A stretch of DNA of 64,000 nucleotides from Patiria miniata (taxonomy: Eukaryota; Echinodermata; Asteroidea; Valvatida; Asterinidae): contig NW_024037056.1 in the NCBI RefSeq assembly GCF_015706575.1, positions 11,359,176 to 11,423,175 on the forward strand, written 5' to 3'. Both the position numbers and the translations under genes were made by a program. Positions 13,101 to 21,749 of the stretch are shown one piece after another (within the stretch, counting starts at the first letter, position 1; every line of letters starts with the position of its first letter). The notes under the pieces are model-generated. The model worked only from the letters and a program-made list of their open reading frames with translations, searched no databases and had not been told where the DNA came from.

Positions 13101-15596
13101 ATCGGGAAAACATAAGGTATCGTAACCCACACTGTGCTATGTGCAACGGCAAGGAACTCGTACCAGATGACTCCTGCATGGATGTGATCTGTAAGATGAC
13201 ATGCGAACCAGACCCTTGGGGTCCTTGCGGGATTGTCTGCGGCCCGTACAATGAGTTCTTCACAATTGAGGTTCTTTTTGACTTCACCTCTTCCTCTTCC
13301 ATCAATGGGATGTCTTGCCTGGAAGGGCAGATCTACGACCCATTCCTGGAGAGGTGCCGGGTGCTGACGTGCGCAGCTGGATATCGAATCAACGGCGACG
13401 AGTGTGTGGCATACACTCCGGTTAATCCACCCATAAACGGCAGTCAAGAGACATCTGCAATCGAATGCTTGGCAAAGCGTCTTGGCAAAGATACAGCCGG
13501 CGGGCAAGCCTTGATGGCAGGACAAACTATCATCCTGAATGACCCAGACGCAGGAACATTGTCAGCTCTTATTCTCCTGACTTCGGTTCGCGAAGCACTT
13601 GCCATCGATGCAGCATTTGATGTCTATGTTGCAAATGCATCAATAGACAACCCAACCACACTTTCTGAATTATTGTGTAACATATCTACGCTGTCAATTT
13701 ACGTGCCGTTTGCTCTTAGTGCTTTTAGTAGCTGTAACTTAGTAAATGGGAATGAAACATTTGTAGGATATGTTGGAAACCTTTTGATGGTGGTAAAGTT
13801 TCAAGATATCAGAGATGAGGGAGAGTACACACAAGAGAGAACATCGCCTCTATGCCTAAAGGTTGCCGACCTAAATTGCTCTTCTCTTCTGACGTTAAAG
13901 GGTTCCGAGTACACGATCTTGGCGGATGAAATTTTACAAGTGACTGCAAGTGGCATACTTGCAGCCGAGTACGTTCGCTTCCCAGACGGCTCTGTGGTCA
14001 TGTGCTCTTTCGCAGGTCCGCTGCCAGAGGGGTTGGAGCCAAAGATCAGAAGGGCAATTTCCTTTGCAGGTAGCTGTCTGTCACTGCTTGCCCTAGCCGC
14101 CACTTTCGTTACATACTGCGTATTTCCTGAGCTCCGGAACACCGCAGGCAAGTCAACGATGAACCTGGTGGTGGCGCTCTTCGTCGCCATCTTGCTGTTC
14201 CTACTGACGGGCTACCTCAGGCAGAGCCGCGCCGCCTGCGTGTCCGGTGCCGCAGCGGCGCATTTCGCCTGGCTTGCCGCTTTCTGCTGGATGACGGTCC
14301 TTAGTGTCAGTGTTGCTCGCACTCTGGCGTCCAAGGTGTCAATACCGCACCGTGGCAGAGGAATCGATCGTGCACTGGTCTCCTACATGTGTCTTGCCTG
14401 GGGGATCCCCCTGATCATAGTGACCATCTGCTTGGCCCTCCAGTTCTGTAACTGCACCAGCCTACCTACAATCTACGCAGAGAGCAACATCTGTTGGATC
14501 ACTGACGCCACGGTTCGCGTGGTCGTCTTCTTGGTACCGGTTGCGATGAGTTTGGTTCTGAACATCACCACGTATGTCTTCACGGTCATCAACTTCCGGA
14601 GAAACAGACAAGTAAGCAAGGCTGCTCGGCACCAAACAACGACGGACGCAGTCAGAGAAGAACTCTCCGTCTACTTAAAGGTACGTTTCAAAAATCTTAC
14701 ATGTTTTTGTATGTTTCGACACTACGGCATTGGGATTTTCAACCCTCTTTTATTAGCCACCAGATCAGAGAGCCAAACATTTCGATGGAACTTGACTCGC
14801 AATATTTAGGAAAGATAGAGTCTTATAATATAGGAAGCTAGGTACACCATTTTGGCAAGAAAACAAACAACTTCAGCGACTTGCAAAATAATCACAGTTC
14901 TGAAATTTCATTAATTACCCCATTGCCATGACTGTTTTTTTTTTTATGAAGAACGTTATTTTTGCATGATGTAATGAACTCGACGACGTCACTATAACAT
15001 GACTATGTCGTAGTGACGTAGTCGAGTTCATTATAAGTTCCTACCAGTGCCTCACAAGTCACTCACAAGCTTTTCAGTCCTAAATTAAGTCATAACCTCT
15101 GAAGAATTGTAACAATAACGTGCCTTATAACTGTTGATCCCCCGTTACTAACGACCATACTTGTGAATGAACTTGTGATATACTTATGACAGGACGTGTG
15201 GTGGACTTTTGATAACTCAACTACAACACAGTTCATACTTTTTTGCCATGTGTTTATCACAAGACTTCATGATGGTGTCTTCTTCACCGACAGATCTGCA
15301 CACTTGTTGGCGTGACCTGGGTGTTCGGCTTCGTTTCTCAGTCAGTGACTGGCATCGTAGTCTTCTCCTACATCTACATCCTCCTCAACTACCTCCAGGG
15401 TGTCTTCATCTTCATCGCCTTCTGTCTGAACAAGAGGGTCCGGGGTCTGTGGAGGCAGAAGCTGAGAAAGATGCCGGCACACACCGGGAAGACAAATCCG
15501 AATTCTCTTCATCCGAAGCACCAAACAAACATCACCTCCTCCGGCACGTCAGGGATAAGTCATTCGAAGAAGACCACAGAAAGCACCCACCTGTAA
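4045..15596 (+). CDS. Receptor gene 1: signal peptide, four SRCR, somatomedin-B-like, 7TM GPCR
   Basis: Seven exons (4045-4117, 7784-8167, 9371-9709, 10903-11280, 11601-11939, 12426-14680, 15294-15596) sum to 4071 nt and 1356 residues with no internal stop. Residues 1-22 form a signal peptide. SRCR-like domains lie at about 25-152, 153-265, 266-391 and 392-504, a somatomedin-B-like domain at about 512-560, a Cys-rich region with two N-x-x-C-A-x-C-N motifs after it, and seven hydrophobic spans at about 1047-1320. TM6 has GVTWVFG and TM7 has LLNYLQG, both class B/adhesion hallmarks. No GPS motif precedes TM1, so autoproteolysis is not expected; the 7TM resembles Methuselah-like receptors. All ectodomain introns are phase 1. 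The protein is probably a plasma-membrane receptor; its ligand is unknown. An in-frame ATG at 4006 exists, but the later one matches the paralogs. Intron 1 is about 3.7 kb and mostly repeats. Confidence 0.85.
4335..4490 (+). repeat. Dispersed repeat, copy 2
   Basis: It carries 'gtgtacaaaacatatggga' and 'gagggacaataagggtccc' and ends with 'tgaatgcagg'. It matches 19150-19300 closely and 6475-6620 in inverse orientation. The class is unknown. Confidence 0.5.
6440..6660 (-). repeat. Dispersed repeat, copy 3 (inverted)
   Basis: It is a reverse-orientation copy of the 4335-4490 repeat, with 'ccccctattgtccctct' at its left and 'gaatgcagaacaaactcag' near its right end. With copy 2 it forms an inverted pair about 2 kb apart in intron 1. 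Confidence 0.45.
7784..8167 (+). CDS. Gene 1 exon 2: SRCR-like domain 1 (type A)
   Basis: This phase 1-1 exon of 384 nt encodes a divergent SRCR domain with LVNG, EGRVLVRW, CRRLGYPFACG and HEQDTWLMCGFA landmarks. The W-x-x-x-C and C-R-x-L-G cores fit the SRCR fold. The acceptor is TTTCGCAG and the donor GTAAGC. Confidence 0.85.
8506..9013. mobile_element. Tc1/mariner-like MITE (palindromic, 508 bp)
   Basis: The ends read CAGGGTGAGTC and GACTCAACCTG and are flanked by TA on both sides, the Tc1/mariner target duplication. The two halves pair along most of their length, around an axis near 8760. There is no transposase frame. A relative with the same terminal words is at 22536-22831. Confidence 0.75.
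9137..9227 (-). mobile_element. tRNA-derived SINE in intron 2
   Basis: On the minus strand the sequence has an A box (TGGTCGAGTAG) and a B box within GTGGGTTCGAATCCCAC, forming a good T arm. Decayed versions lie at the same intron position in gene 2 (26950-27055) and gene 3 (39535-39608), so the insertion predates the gene triplication. It is more likely a SINE head than a working tRNA gene. Confidence 0.65.
9371..9709 (+). CDS. Gene 1 exon 3: SRCR-like domain 2 (type B)
   Basis: This phase 1-1 exon of 339 nt encodes FELRLVEEG, LVQGRCGG, EWGAIC, ACRDLG, DYTLFVDIGCVG and LSECEH blocks. V-x-C-R-D-L-G and W-G-x-x-C are SRCR hallmarks. The donor after CFTG is GTAAAT. Confidence 0.85.
10089..10430. 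mobile_element. MITE in intron 3 of gene 1
   Basis: The left end (attaaagggaaactgcgtcc) and right end (aggacgcagtgcccctttta) are imperfect inverted repeats. There is no coding capacity. The insertion is absent from intron 3 of genes 2 and 3, so it is private to this copy. The superfamily is not certain. Confidence 0.55.
10583..10790 (+). mobile_element. tRNA-derived SINE
   Basis: It has an A box (TGGCCTAGCAG) and a B box (GGGTCCGAACCC), then a tail with 'cttgtgcccttaagcaaggc' and 'gacgtaaagccgt'. That tail is the part I recall as common in echinoderm SINEs. It is absent from the matching introns of genes 2 and 3. Confidence 0.65.
10806..10842. repeat. Short perfect hairpin
   Basis: CTCGTAAATACTCGTG and its exact reverse complement are separated by five bases. 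It sits just after the SINE and may be a by-product of that insertion. No function is assigned. Confidence 0.6.
10903..11280 (+). CDS. Gene 1 exon 4: SRCR-like domain 3 (type A)
   Basis: This phase 1-1 exon of 378 nt has the same block order as exon 2: RDIRDIDIELVNG, EGRVLVRW, MCRRLGYPFACG, AGGCSL and HEQDLWLSCGYA. It is closer to exon 2 than to exon 3, which supports duplication of an A+B pair. The donor is GTAAGC. Confidence 0.85.
11401..11480. repeat. GACT-type microsatellite, intron 4 of gene 1
   Basis: Repeated 'ctgactga' words occur here. The same kind of repeat lies in intron 4 of gene 2 (28505-28590) and gene 3 (41510-41600), so it predates the duplication of the genes. Confidence 0.7.
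11601..11939 (+). CDS. Gene 1 exon 5: SRCR-like domain 4 (type B)
   Basis: This phase 1-1 exon of 339 nt has EMPDFELRLVEG, QGRCGG, EWGAVC, VVCRDLG and DYTLFVDIGCVGNESSLSEC blocks. Its first half is the odd one out among the paralogs while its second half nearly matches gene 2. Confidence 0.85.
12426..14680 (+). CDS. Gene 1 exon 6: somatomedin-B-like, Cys-rich stalk, TM1-TM5
   Basis: The exon is 2255 nt, exactly as in genes 2 and 3. It starts in phase 1 and ends in phase 0 at GTACGT. The start has CQCDDACVLFDDCCYDYAGV followed by C, the C-x-C-x3-C-x6-C-C-x6-C spacing expected of somatomedin B. Further on are NIFCALCN and NPHCAMCNG motifs and many N-x-S/T sites. FPELRNTAGKSTMNL links TM1 and TM2. 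No GPS-type C-x-W tripartite motif is present. Confidence 0.85.
14681..15293 (+). other. Gene 1 intron 6
   Basis: This intron lies inside the 7TM coding region. It contains an imperfect palindrome at 14972-15031 with 'gtgacgtagtcgagttcat' as one arm. That arm is kept in gene 2 at about 32087-32105. No other feature is seen. Confidence 0.5.
15294..15596 (+). CDS. Gene 1 exon 7: TM6, TM7 and C-terminal tail
   Basis: The exon begins in phase 0 with ICTLVGVTWVFGFVSQSV (TM6) and continues through YIYILLNYLQGVFIFIAFCL (TM7), NKRVRGLW and a basic, Ser/Thr-rich tail. It ends THL-stop, which fits a class I PDZ ligand (S/T-x-hydrophobic). Confidence 0.85.
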   Translation: MCTLVGVTWVFGFVSQSVTGIVVFSYIYILLNYLQGVFIFIAFCLNKRVRGLWRQKLRKMPAHTGKTNPNSLHPKHQTNITSSGTSGISHSKKTTESTHL

Positions 15597-16847
15597 ATCC
15601 TGTTTCTTTAATCCTGGGGCTTATAACAATTAAATATCGATTTATGCAGCGCAAAAATCCACCTTTTGGCTCGATTTACAAATTTTCAATTACAAATTGC
15701 TCAATCTTTGAGCGGTTCGATATTATTTCTGCGCACCGGACCGATAAAAACATTCCAAAAACCATCTTAGCTCCCTGGGGAGTATATAGCTCAATGCTGC
15801 CATATCGGCGTAATCGGCTGAATCAAACAATTGGCGTGTGCCCTCACATGTACCACTTTATTCCTTGGTGGGGAGAAGCAATGAGTGACAAAGTTTCCTG
15901 CCCAAGGACGCACGCACTACAAACACAGGCTAGACTCGCAAACAAAACCTGCAGATTTGCCCACTAGATCATGTGTGCAATACACCAGACCGCGAGGCCA
16001 CAGAATTCAACGGCTATCGACACAGCTCACAAAAGCGAAGAGGGAGACAAAATGTCTCTGAGGTACAGCCTGATTAAATTTTTTTCTGGAAACACAGGTT
16101 GGCAAATTAGTTTTCACATCAAAGTCGGAATTCTTTTGAAGAATAATAGAAAAGACTACTGTTTGCCCTGGTGTTTCTGGCAGTGGCTGCAATGTGCGCC
16201 GCAGCACCTTGTAAACCATTATAAGGTGCTACATAATGGGTCTCATATTTCTCATAAACTTTATTTACCTTTCTTTAATTAATAATTGACATAATTTCCA
16301 GCGCCTTGAGTACCTAATTGTTGGTAGATACGTGCGCTAAGTAAGACTCTGTTATTATTATTATTATTACATGGGTATGAGCCATAAATACGAGTGGTAA
16401 ACAGCTACCTATCATTTTAAGTGCCGTGTGTAAGGTTATTTTAGTTATAATAACAGTTGATGTATTAACTCAAGATCGGTTGTAAATATTGCTGATTCAT
16501 CGCGTTTGCTTTTTTTCATGCCTTTTACGATAGCTTGTGCCTTTCTGGTTGTAAATTGTTAATGAAATTTCACTAAATGGATATAGTTACTGAGTCTGAA
16601 TGGGAATGTTTACGTGTTCGATTTACATCATGAACTTCGAAAACAAAACATTTGCTATAAATTCGCAGGAGCTTTGTATAATATTCTAATTAAGAAGGCT
16701 TTTACTGTAAGATTTGATTCAACGTACAAGTATAAGAACTAATTATTTGCTTGTGTACAAATGCAGAACTTACGACAAACGTTTTTTTAGGTCCATTAAT
16801 AAAGATTCCACCGAAAGGAAATGAACATTACATTCGTGATAAATAAA
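15597..16847 (+). other. 3' flank and probable 3' UTR of gene 1
   Basis: Words here are shared with the 3' flanks of genes 2 and 3, for example 'gtctctgaggtacagcctga', 'caagatcggttgtaaatatt' and 'gattcatcgc', so the transcription unit probably extends through it. AATAAA occurs at 16798-16803 and 16842-16847. The poly(A) site is inferred, not shown. Confidence 0.4.
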
Positions 16848-16849
16848 TC

Positions 16850-17354
16850 AGACTGATGGATAAAAATGAAAAACAAAATGTTTTGGCAAACATGCATCTA
16901 CAAGGGGGCTGGGGGCCAGCTTTGGATGTCAGGGGGGCAACTGCACATCCGCGCCGAAATGTAGAGGATTTTTTTTCCAGACTAATGGCCTCCGGAAAAT
17001 AAAAAAACCGGGGAGGGGGGGGGGGGGGGGGCTTGTTCCCACCTTCCAAATGGGGACGCTCTTCAAAACTGACCATTATTATGCATACTGCAAATTACAT
17101 ACATGTACCCATTTTCAAGGCGCATTGTAATAGGTTTTGAGCGGGTTTTTCTTTTTTGGGATTGATGTCAGAACTATGTAACCATTTATTCAAATAATTG
17201 CTGGGGAAAAAATGGGAAAAAAACATCCTCGAGCGGGGTGGGTGGGGGTGGGGGGAAGGGGCATAGTGCCCCCTTCTGAACCCCCCCCCCCCCCAAATGG
17301 CTAAAAAAAGATTTTTTTACGTGAAAATAGCTTTACCTTCTATTGTTCAATGAC
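16850..17354. other. Spacer with G/C homopolymer tracts
   Basis: Long G and C runs occur at about 17014-17032 and 17280-17295, in purine-rich sequence. No gene or clear element ends were found. Such tracts are prone to sequencing and assembly error. Confidence 0.5.
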
Positions 17355-18395
17355 CTAAATGAGGATAATGAGTCGATAGTTGTTGACACCGGAATGGATT
17401 CAAGGCACTTACCGACCAAAATCGATTAAGTTGGAGGGTTGGGTAAACCTTGCACGAATTATTAACTATGATATTAACTATGATACGCAGGTCAATGTTA
17501 CTGATGACCTAGAGTAATATACATGCCATTCGCAAAGAAAAAACTGCATGTGACCAATTTGACCTCACTTATCATTCATGCCAATGTGATCCTCATGGCC
17601 AGCAGCCATAAAAAAAGAGAGCACAGTACAAACTGTAGATGTCCCAAACATCAAGTAACGGAGAACATCATTGAGAAAGACGCTTTGGTTTCTAATGCAT
17701 CATTAAACAAATCACCTGTGTATCAAGGGCGGATCCAGAACACAATTTTTTTGGGGGCCCAAAAAATTTTGTTCTCCCCAAAAAGTGGGTCCAAAAAAAT
17801 ACGGCGTGGGGTTCGGGGCCCGCTTAAGGGCCCCGAAAAATTTTTGGATTCTAGATGCTCTGTGGTGCGATCTGAGGCAATTTCTGACCACTTTAACCAA
17901 TGTTTTTTTGAGGAAAAGATGTTGGTGTACTCATTGCCAGCCTTTATTGCGATGTCACATAAAAAAAATTTAAAAATTGGTTTCGTTTTGGGGGTGGGGG
18001 GCATGGCCCCCTTTGCCCCCCCCCCCCCTGGATCCGCCCTTGCTGTGTATATGTATATGAACGACCTAAAGACGAAATGGAATTATTTGAATGGCAAGAA
18101 AAATGGTTACCAATCTATATTTCTGTATTTCTTTTTAGGTGAGTGAAATGCCTCACCAGCAAATTACAAGACCATTTGTGATAATTACAGGCCTTTCTGT
18201 TTCATGTAGTTAGAAGGCCATAACTGTCATCTTGTCAGACAATTAGTTTTAAGTTCATTTTACCAACCTTGCCTAGACAGGGACCAATAATAGTAATAAA
18301 ACCTAAGTACTCTTAAATAAATAATTGCCAGTTTGAGTCACTTGACATGCAGCCAACAGGATGATCGACATTATGGTTTGTGTAGGTCACGATTA
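17355..18395 (+). repeat. Upstream cassette B (orphan)
   Basis: It repeats the landmarks of cassette A, including 'gatagttgttgacaccgga', a Lys-rich-looking 'gccagcagccat' region and 'tgtcagacaattagtt'. It is interrupted by a hAT MITE and is not followed by an intact receptor gene. It marks a lost or truncated array unit. Confidence 0.65.
17724..18042. mobile_element. hAT-type MITE with perfect 8-bp target duplication
   Basis: The terminal inverted repeats CAAGGGCGGATCCAG and CTGGATCCGCCCTTG are typical of hAT elements. The element is flanked by identical CTGTGTAT at 17716-17723 and 18043-18050. It is 319 bp with no transposase. The perfect duplication suggests a fairly recent insertion into cassette B. 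Confidence 0.9.
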
Positions 18396-18597
18396 CACTG
18401 CAAAAGAGAGTTTAGCAAATAAACACTTTTCTAAACACTTTCTTGCTATCAGTTTGTAAACATGTTTAGTTGCTAAATATGTTTAGAGTAAGGATGTACA
18501 GTGTCTAGCAATTGAACCTTGACGCTTAGGAATTAGAACACGTAATGTTTAGTGTACAAATATGTTTACAAAGTGATAACAAGATTGTGTTTAATTG

Positions 18598-19106
18598 TGA
18601 CTAATTATTTAGGAAAATGGTAACCACCATCTGTTACATATTATGTGTTCTTTTTCTTGACACCACGAACTCCATTTCACCGTCACGGATGACTGAGCAC
18701 CAAGTGATGTAGCTGACATGCCAAAAATGGCCTTGTTCCACATGCACCATTCAGCATGTTGAAAATAACAAAATCCAGGACGTACATTATCAAAGTCATT
18801 TATTCAATTGCTAAAACATATCAAGGTTTTTCACTGTCCCCCTTTTGTCCACTGTCCTTCAACATGCCCCCTATTCCTTTGAACGCACATCTCTGTCCTG
18901 GTTCTCATTGCTGTGAACGCATTACTGATAACGTCTCTCTCTCTCTGATAACTGTCAATTGGTCTTATGGTGCTTGTGGAACAATGCCAGTTACATCACT
19001 TGGTGCTCAGTCATCCGGAACGTTAAAATGGAGTTCGTGGTGTCAAGAAAAAGAAGACATGGTTATGTAACAGATGGTGGTTACCATTTTCCTAAATAAT
19101 TAGTCA
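18598..19106. mobile_element. MITE with long inverted repeats
   Basis: About 100 bp at the left (starting tgactaattatttaggaaaa, later CACCATCTGTTACAT) is repeated inverted at the right end. The centre is unique and non-coding. No target duplication is obvious. It lies in the orphan unit between genes 1 and 2. Confidence 0.7.
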
Positions 19107-19149
19107 TACCTGAGAAATCAACAAAATAAGCTCGGTTTCCTTGTTTTTT

Positions 19150-19300
19150 TAAACACCCTGTAGAGGACAACAGGGTCCCCAATTGCCGAGAGGTCCCCAA
19201 CTTGAATAAGCATACAAAACATTTGGGAGGTCTGCCTAAAAAGTTAGAGTACAAACAAAAGAGGGACAATAGGGGGTCCCTCAATGCAGGCATATACACA
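19150..19300 (+). repeat. Dispersed repeat, copy 4
   Basis: It contains 'gagggacaatagggggtccc' and 'tcaatgcaggca' and matches 4335-4490. It lies upstream of the ghost first exon. Confidence 0.5.
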
Positions 19301-19459
19301 CTTGCATGTGCTGGTGCGCAACACGTACCGTAATTAACCACTCGTGTATTTTCTTGATCACTTATGAAAGCCGTTACATAATTCGGAGTGCCTGATATTA
19401 TTGCCCCACGTGTTATAATACGTACAACAAAGTGTTTAATTTTATATTTAAAGCTGAGT

Positions 19460-19795
19460 GAGCCATCACTGCTTCTGCGCTCGTCCATGAGATTCTGCTG
19501 TCTGGTATCCCCATTAACCTAATAGCATTATTATAATGAGTAATTAATAGCTGGCCGAATAGGTCATACATGACCAAATTGCGTCTTAATGTACTAAGGC
19601 TACCATGCATGGCTAATTTCCCACCTGTTTGCAAGAGTCATGACACCAGTCGTATAGCTGAATTTGACTAGCGTGCTTTGTAGCTGATTTAATGAGAATT
19701 TCAATAGACTGAAAGATCTCACTCTTCGAATCGCGTCTGTTAAATAGCACGGATTGGTTAATGAAGTTTCACACCAGAACAACGGAGCATTTGGT
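19460..19795 (+). promoter_or_regulatory. Conserved 5' block before a ghost first exon
   Basis: It has both landmarks of the array promoter region: GAGCCATCACTG at 19460 and the invariant CTCTTCGAATCGCGTC at 19722-19737, then 'aacaacggag'. What follows is only a decayed exon 1, so this may be an orphan promoter. Confidence 0.5.
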
Positions 19796-20010
19796 GAACT
19801 GCTAAGCTCATTATCTGTGCGTTGCTAATTCTTTGGGTGATGGTCCATGTTAATATAAGGCGGATTTTGGTATTATGCTGTCACTGTGCATTCAACTTGA
19901 GGAGGAACGTGTTGGCGCCTATGATTAATTGATTATGTAACTAATTTACATAACCATTGAAGCATAAGTTTAGGTTGTTCCAACTATATTCATTGTGGCA
20001 AAGAACAATA
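19796..20010 (+). pseudogene. Ghost first exon and start of intron 1
   Basis: The sequence 'cattatctgtgcgttgctaa' at 19809 aligns with gene 1 exon 1. The start codon is not preserved, the exon carries small indels and the splice donor is gone. About 130 bp downstream still matches the start of gene 1 intron 1 ('atgctgtcactgtgcatt'), after which similarity stops. No SRCR exon follows before gene 2, so this is a truncated array copy. Confidence 0.6.
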
Positions 20011-20274
20011 GGTAGGTTGGCCAACGGAGAGGTTGCTGGCATGTAAATCTCCTTTCATTCACTTTGCTGCAAATTGGACCACATTGACATATCCCTTTCA
20101 ATTAACTGTCTATATCTCTAGATGTACGTGTACAAAAGGGATAGGGAAAACAGCATTGTGTCGAGCAATGATCACTCTTAATCGTATATACGTTATAATT
20201 AAACACAATAGAGGTATTTTTAATATATTTTCTCTAAAATGTAGTATCTGTCGAGTGCACACTGTATATCATTA

Positions 20275-20760
20275 ATACAAATCTAGTCTGCATGGCCAGC
20301 AGCCATTTCAACAAAACTGAGAAAAAAAGTACAAAAAGTAGATAGATAGCAAACACAAAAAACGAAACCCATTGAGATTTACGGTTTTAGGCTTTCATAT
20401 ACATCAACTAATAAGCAAATCATCTGTTCATATATACACGTAAATGGACAAATTAGAGGCGAAGATGGAATTGTTATAATGGAAAGAAAACAACAGGGTT
20501 ATCAATCTCTGTCTCTATTTTGTTTTTAGATTGCGTTAAATGCCTGACCAGCAAATCGTTAGACAATTTACGATCAGTGTGGGTCAGGCTGTTCCATGTA
20601 GTTAGAAGGCCAGAGCCGCCATCGTGTCAAACAATTAGCCCGTTCTGAACAAATTTAGTCTTGGCAAAGACCAACGCCAAGCACTCTAACATAATTGATT
20701 TCCCGTTTCCATCGCTTGCCATGCAGCCAGCAGGATGCTTGACAATTGGGGTTTGTGATC
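20275..20760 (+). repeat. Upstream cassette C of receptor gene 2
   Basis: It is a copy of the array upstream cassette with 'catggccagcagccattt' and 'gccgccatcgtgtcaaacaa', nearly identical to cassette D at 34670-35100. It begins directly after the relic of the previous unit. Confidence 0.65.
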
Positions 20761-21011
20761 TTGAAGTAGGTTTCAAGTGAACTTCATGTTGGGGCCAATG
20801 AATGTTTCACAGTTCAGATGCTATAAACTACGTGCAGCTTCAAAGTTTTACCTAAAGTTTTTACGTTTAAAGGGAAAATACAACATTTGCAAACATCAAA
20901 AAATAAAACTACCAAATCATTTTGAAATACCTTGCTGGACTCTTAGTGAATGACAGTGTAAAGCATCCTGTAAAATCATGGCGATGACGTTGATCGTATA
21001 TTCCGCTTGTT

Positions 21012-21673
21012 GAGCCATCACTGTTGTTCGCTATGCATGAGCTTCTATCGACTTGTATTCATATTAAACGCAATAGAATATTACAATGCATAATTGTTTC
21101 CGCAAATTGGTGTGACTGCGGTGCGTGACCTACGTGCGTCTTATAATGCAGGACCTATAGTATACGTACATGCGGGAATCAACATCATCGCTTTCCCTGG
21201 GAAGCAATCAGAGATCGAGAAAAGGTTCAATGGGGAAGGCGTGACTAATGCGGCAAATGGGAACTGCCGTTTTGATTGAATTTATGCAGACGACCTATTT
21301 ACTAAAAAATACTGCCATGCCCCCGTTGCTACGAAATAACCAAGAGAGCTAGTGGAAAAGAAAATCAATTGTGCCAGGGCGCTGCAAAACATTGCAACTA
21401 TCGCTCTTGATCACTGACGTCTTTGGCCAAGGCTATGCACTGCCATGCATCAGTTATATCCCAGTGAGACTATGAACAGTACCCACACCAGAGGTACGGT
21501 ACCGCAAAATCGGACCTGCAGGGTCTGCAGCCATTTTAGTGAGAATTTGGTATAGACTTAACAGATCTAACTCTTCGAATCGCGTCCGTTAAATTGCACG
21601 AGTTTTTGGTTTACGAAGTTTCACAGCCGAGCAGCGGAGTAGTTGGTCAACTACCAAGACTTCCATTGGTGGA
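21012..21673 (+). promoter_or_regulatory. Conserved 5' block of receptor gene 2
   Basis: GAGCCATCACTG is at 21012 and the invariant CTCTTCGAATCGCGTC at 21571-21586, 88 bp before the ATG. Between them is a 'cctgcagggtctgcagcc' region shared with genes 1 and 3. It probably spans promoter and 5' UTR. Confidence 0.5.
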
Positions 21674-21749
21674 ATGGAAGGACTGAATATTATACGTACG
21701 ATGGTCGTGCTGGTGGTGGTGTTCAATATTAACAAGGCGCAGGACTTGG
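21674..21749 (+). CDS. Gene 2 exon 1: signal peptide
   Basis: It encodes MEGLNIIRTMVVLVVVFNIN then KAQDL, a clear hydrophobic signal sequence. It ends in phase 1 at GTAGGT. Confidence 0.85.

Noticed and set aside
12950-13525. A 191-codon antisense frame in exon 6
   Set aside because: Similar antisense frames in genes 2 and 3 simply mirror the conserved sense codons. There is no independent support.
15209-15967. A 252-codon open frame overlapping exon 7 of gene 1
   Set aside because: It runs in a different frame from the conserved TM6-TM7 coding sequence. The receptor frame is the one kept in all three paralogs.
17523-18146. A 207-codon plus-strand frame
   Set aside because: It spans the hAT MITE and both flanks of the orphan cassette, so it cannot be an old gene.
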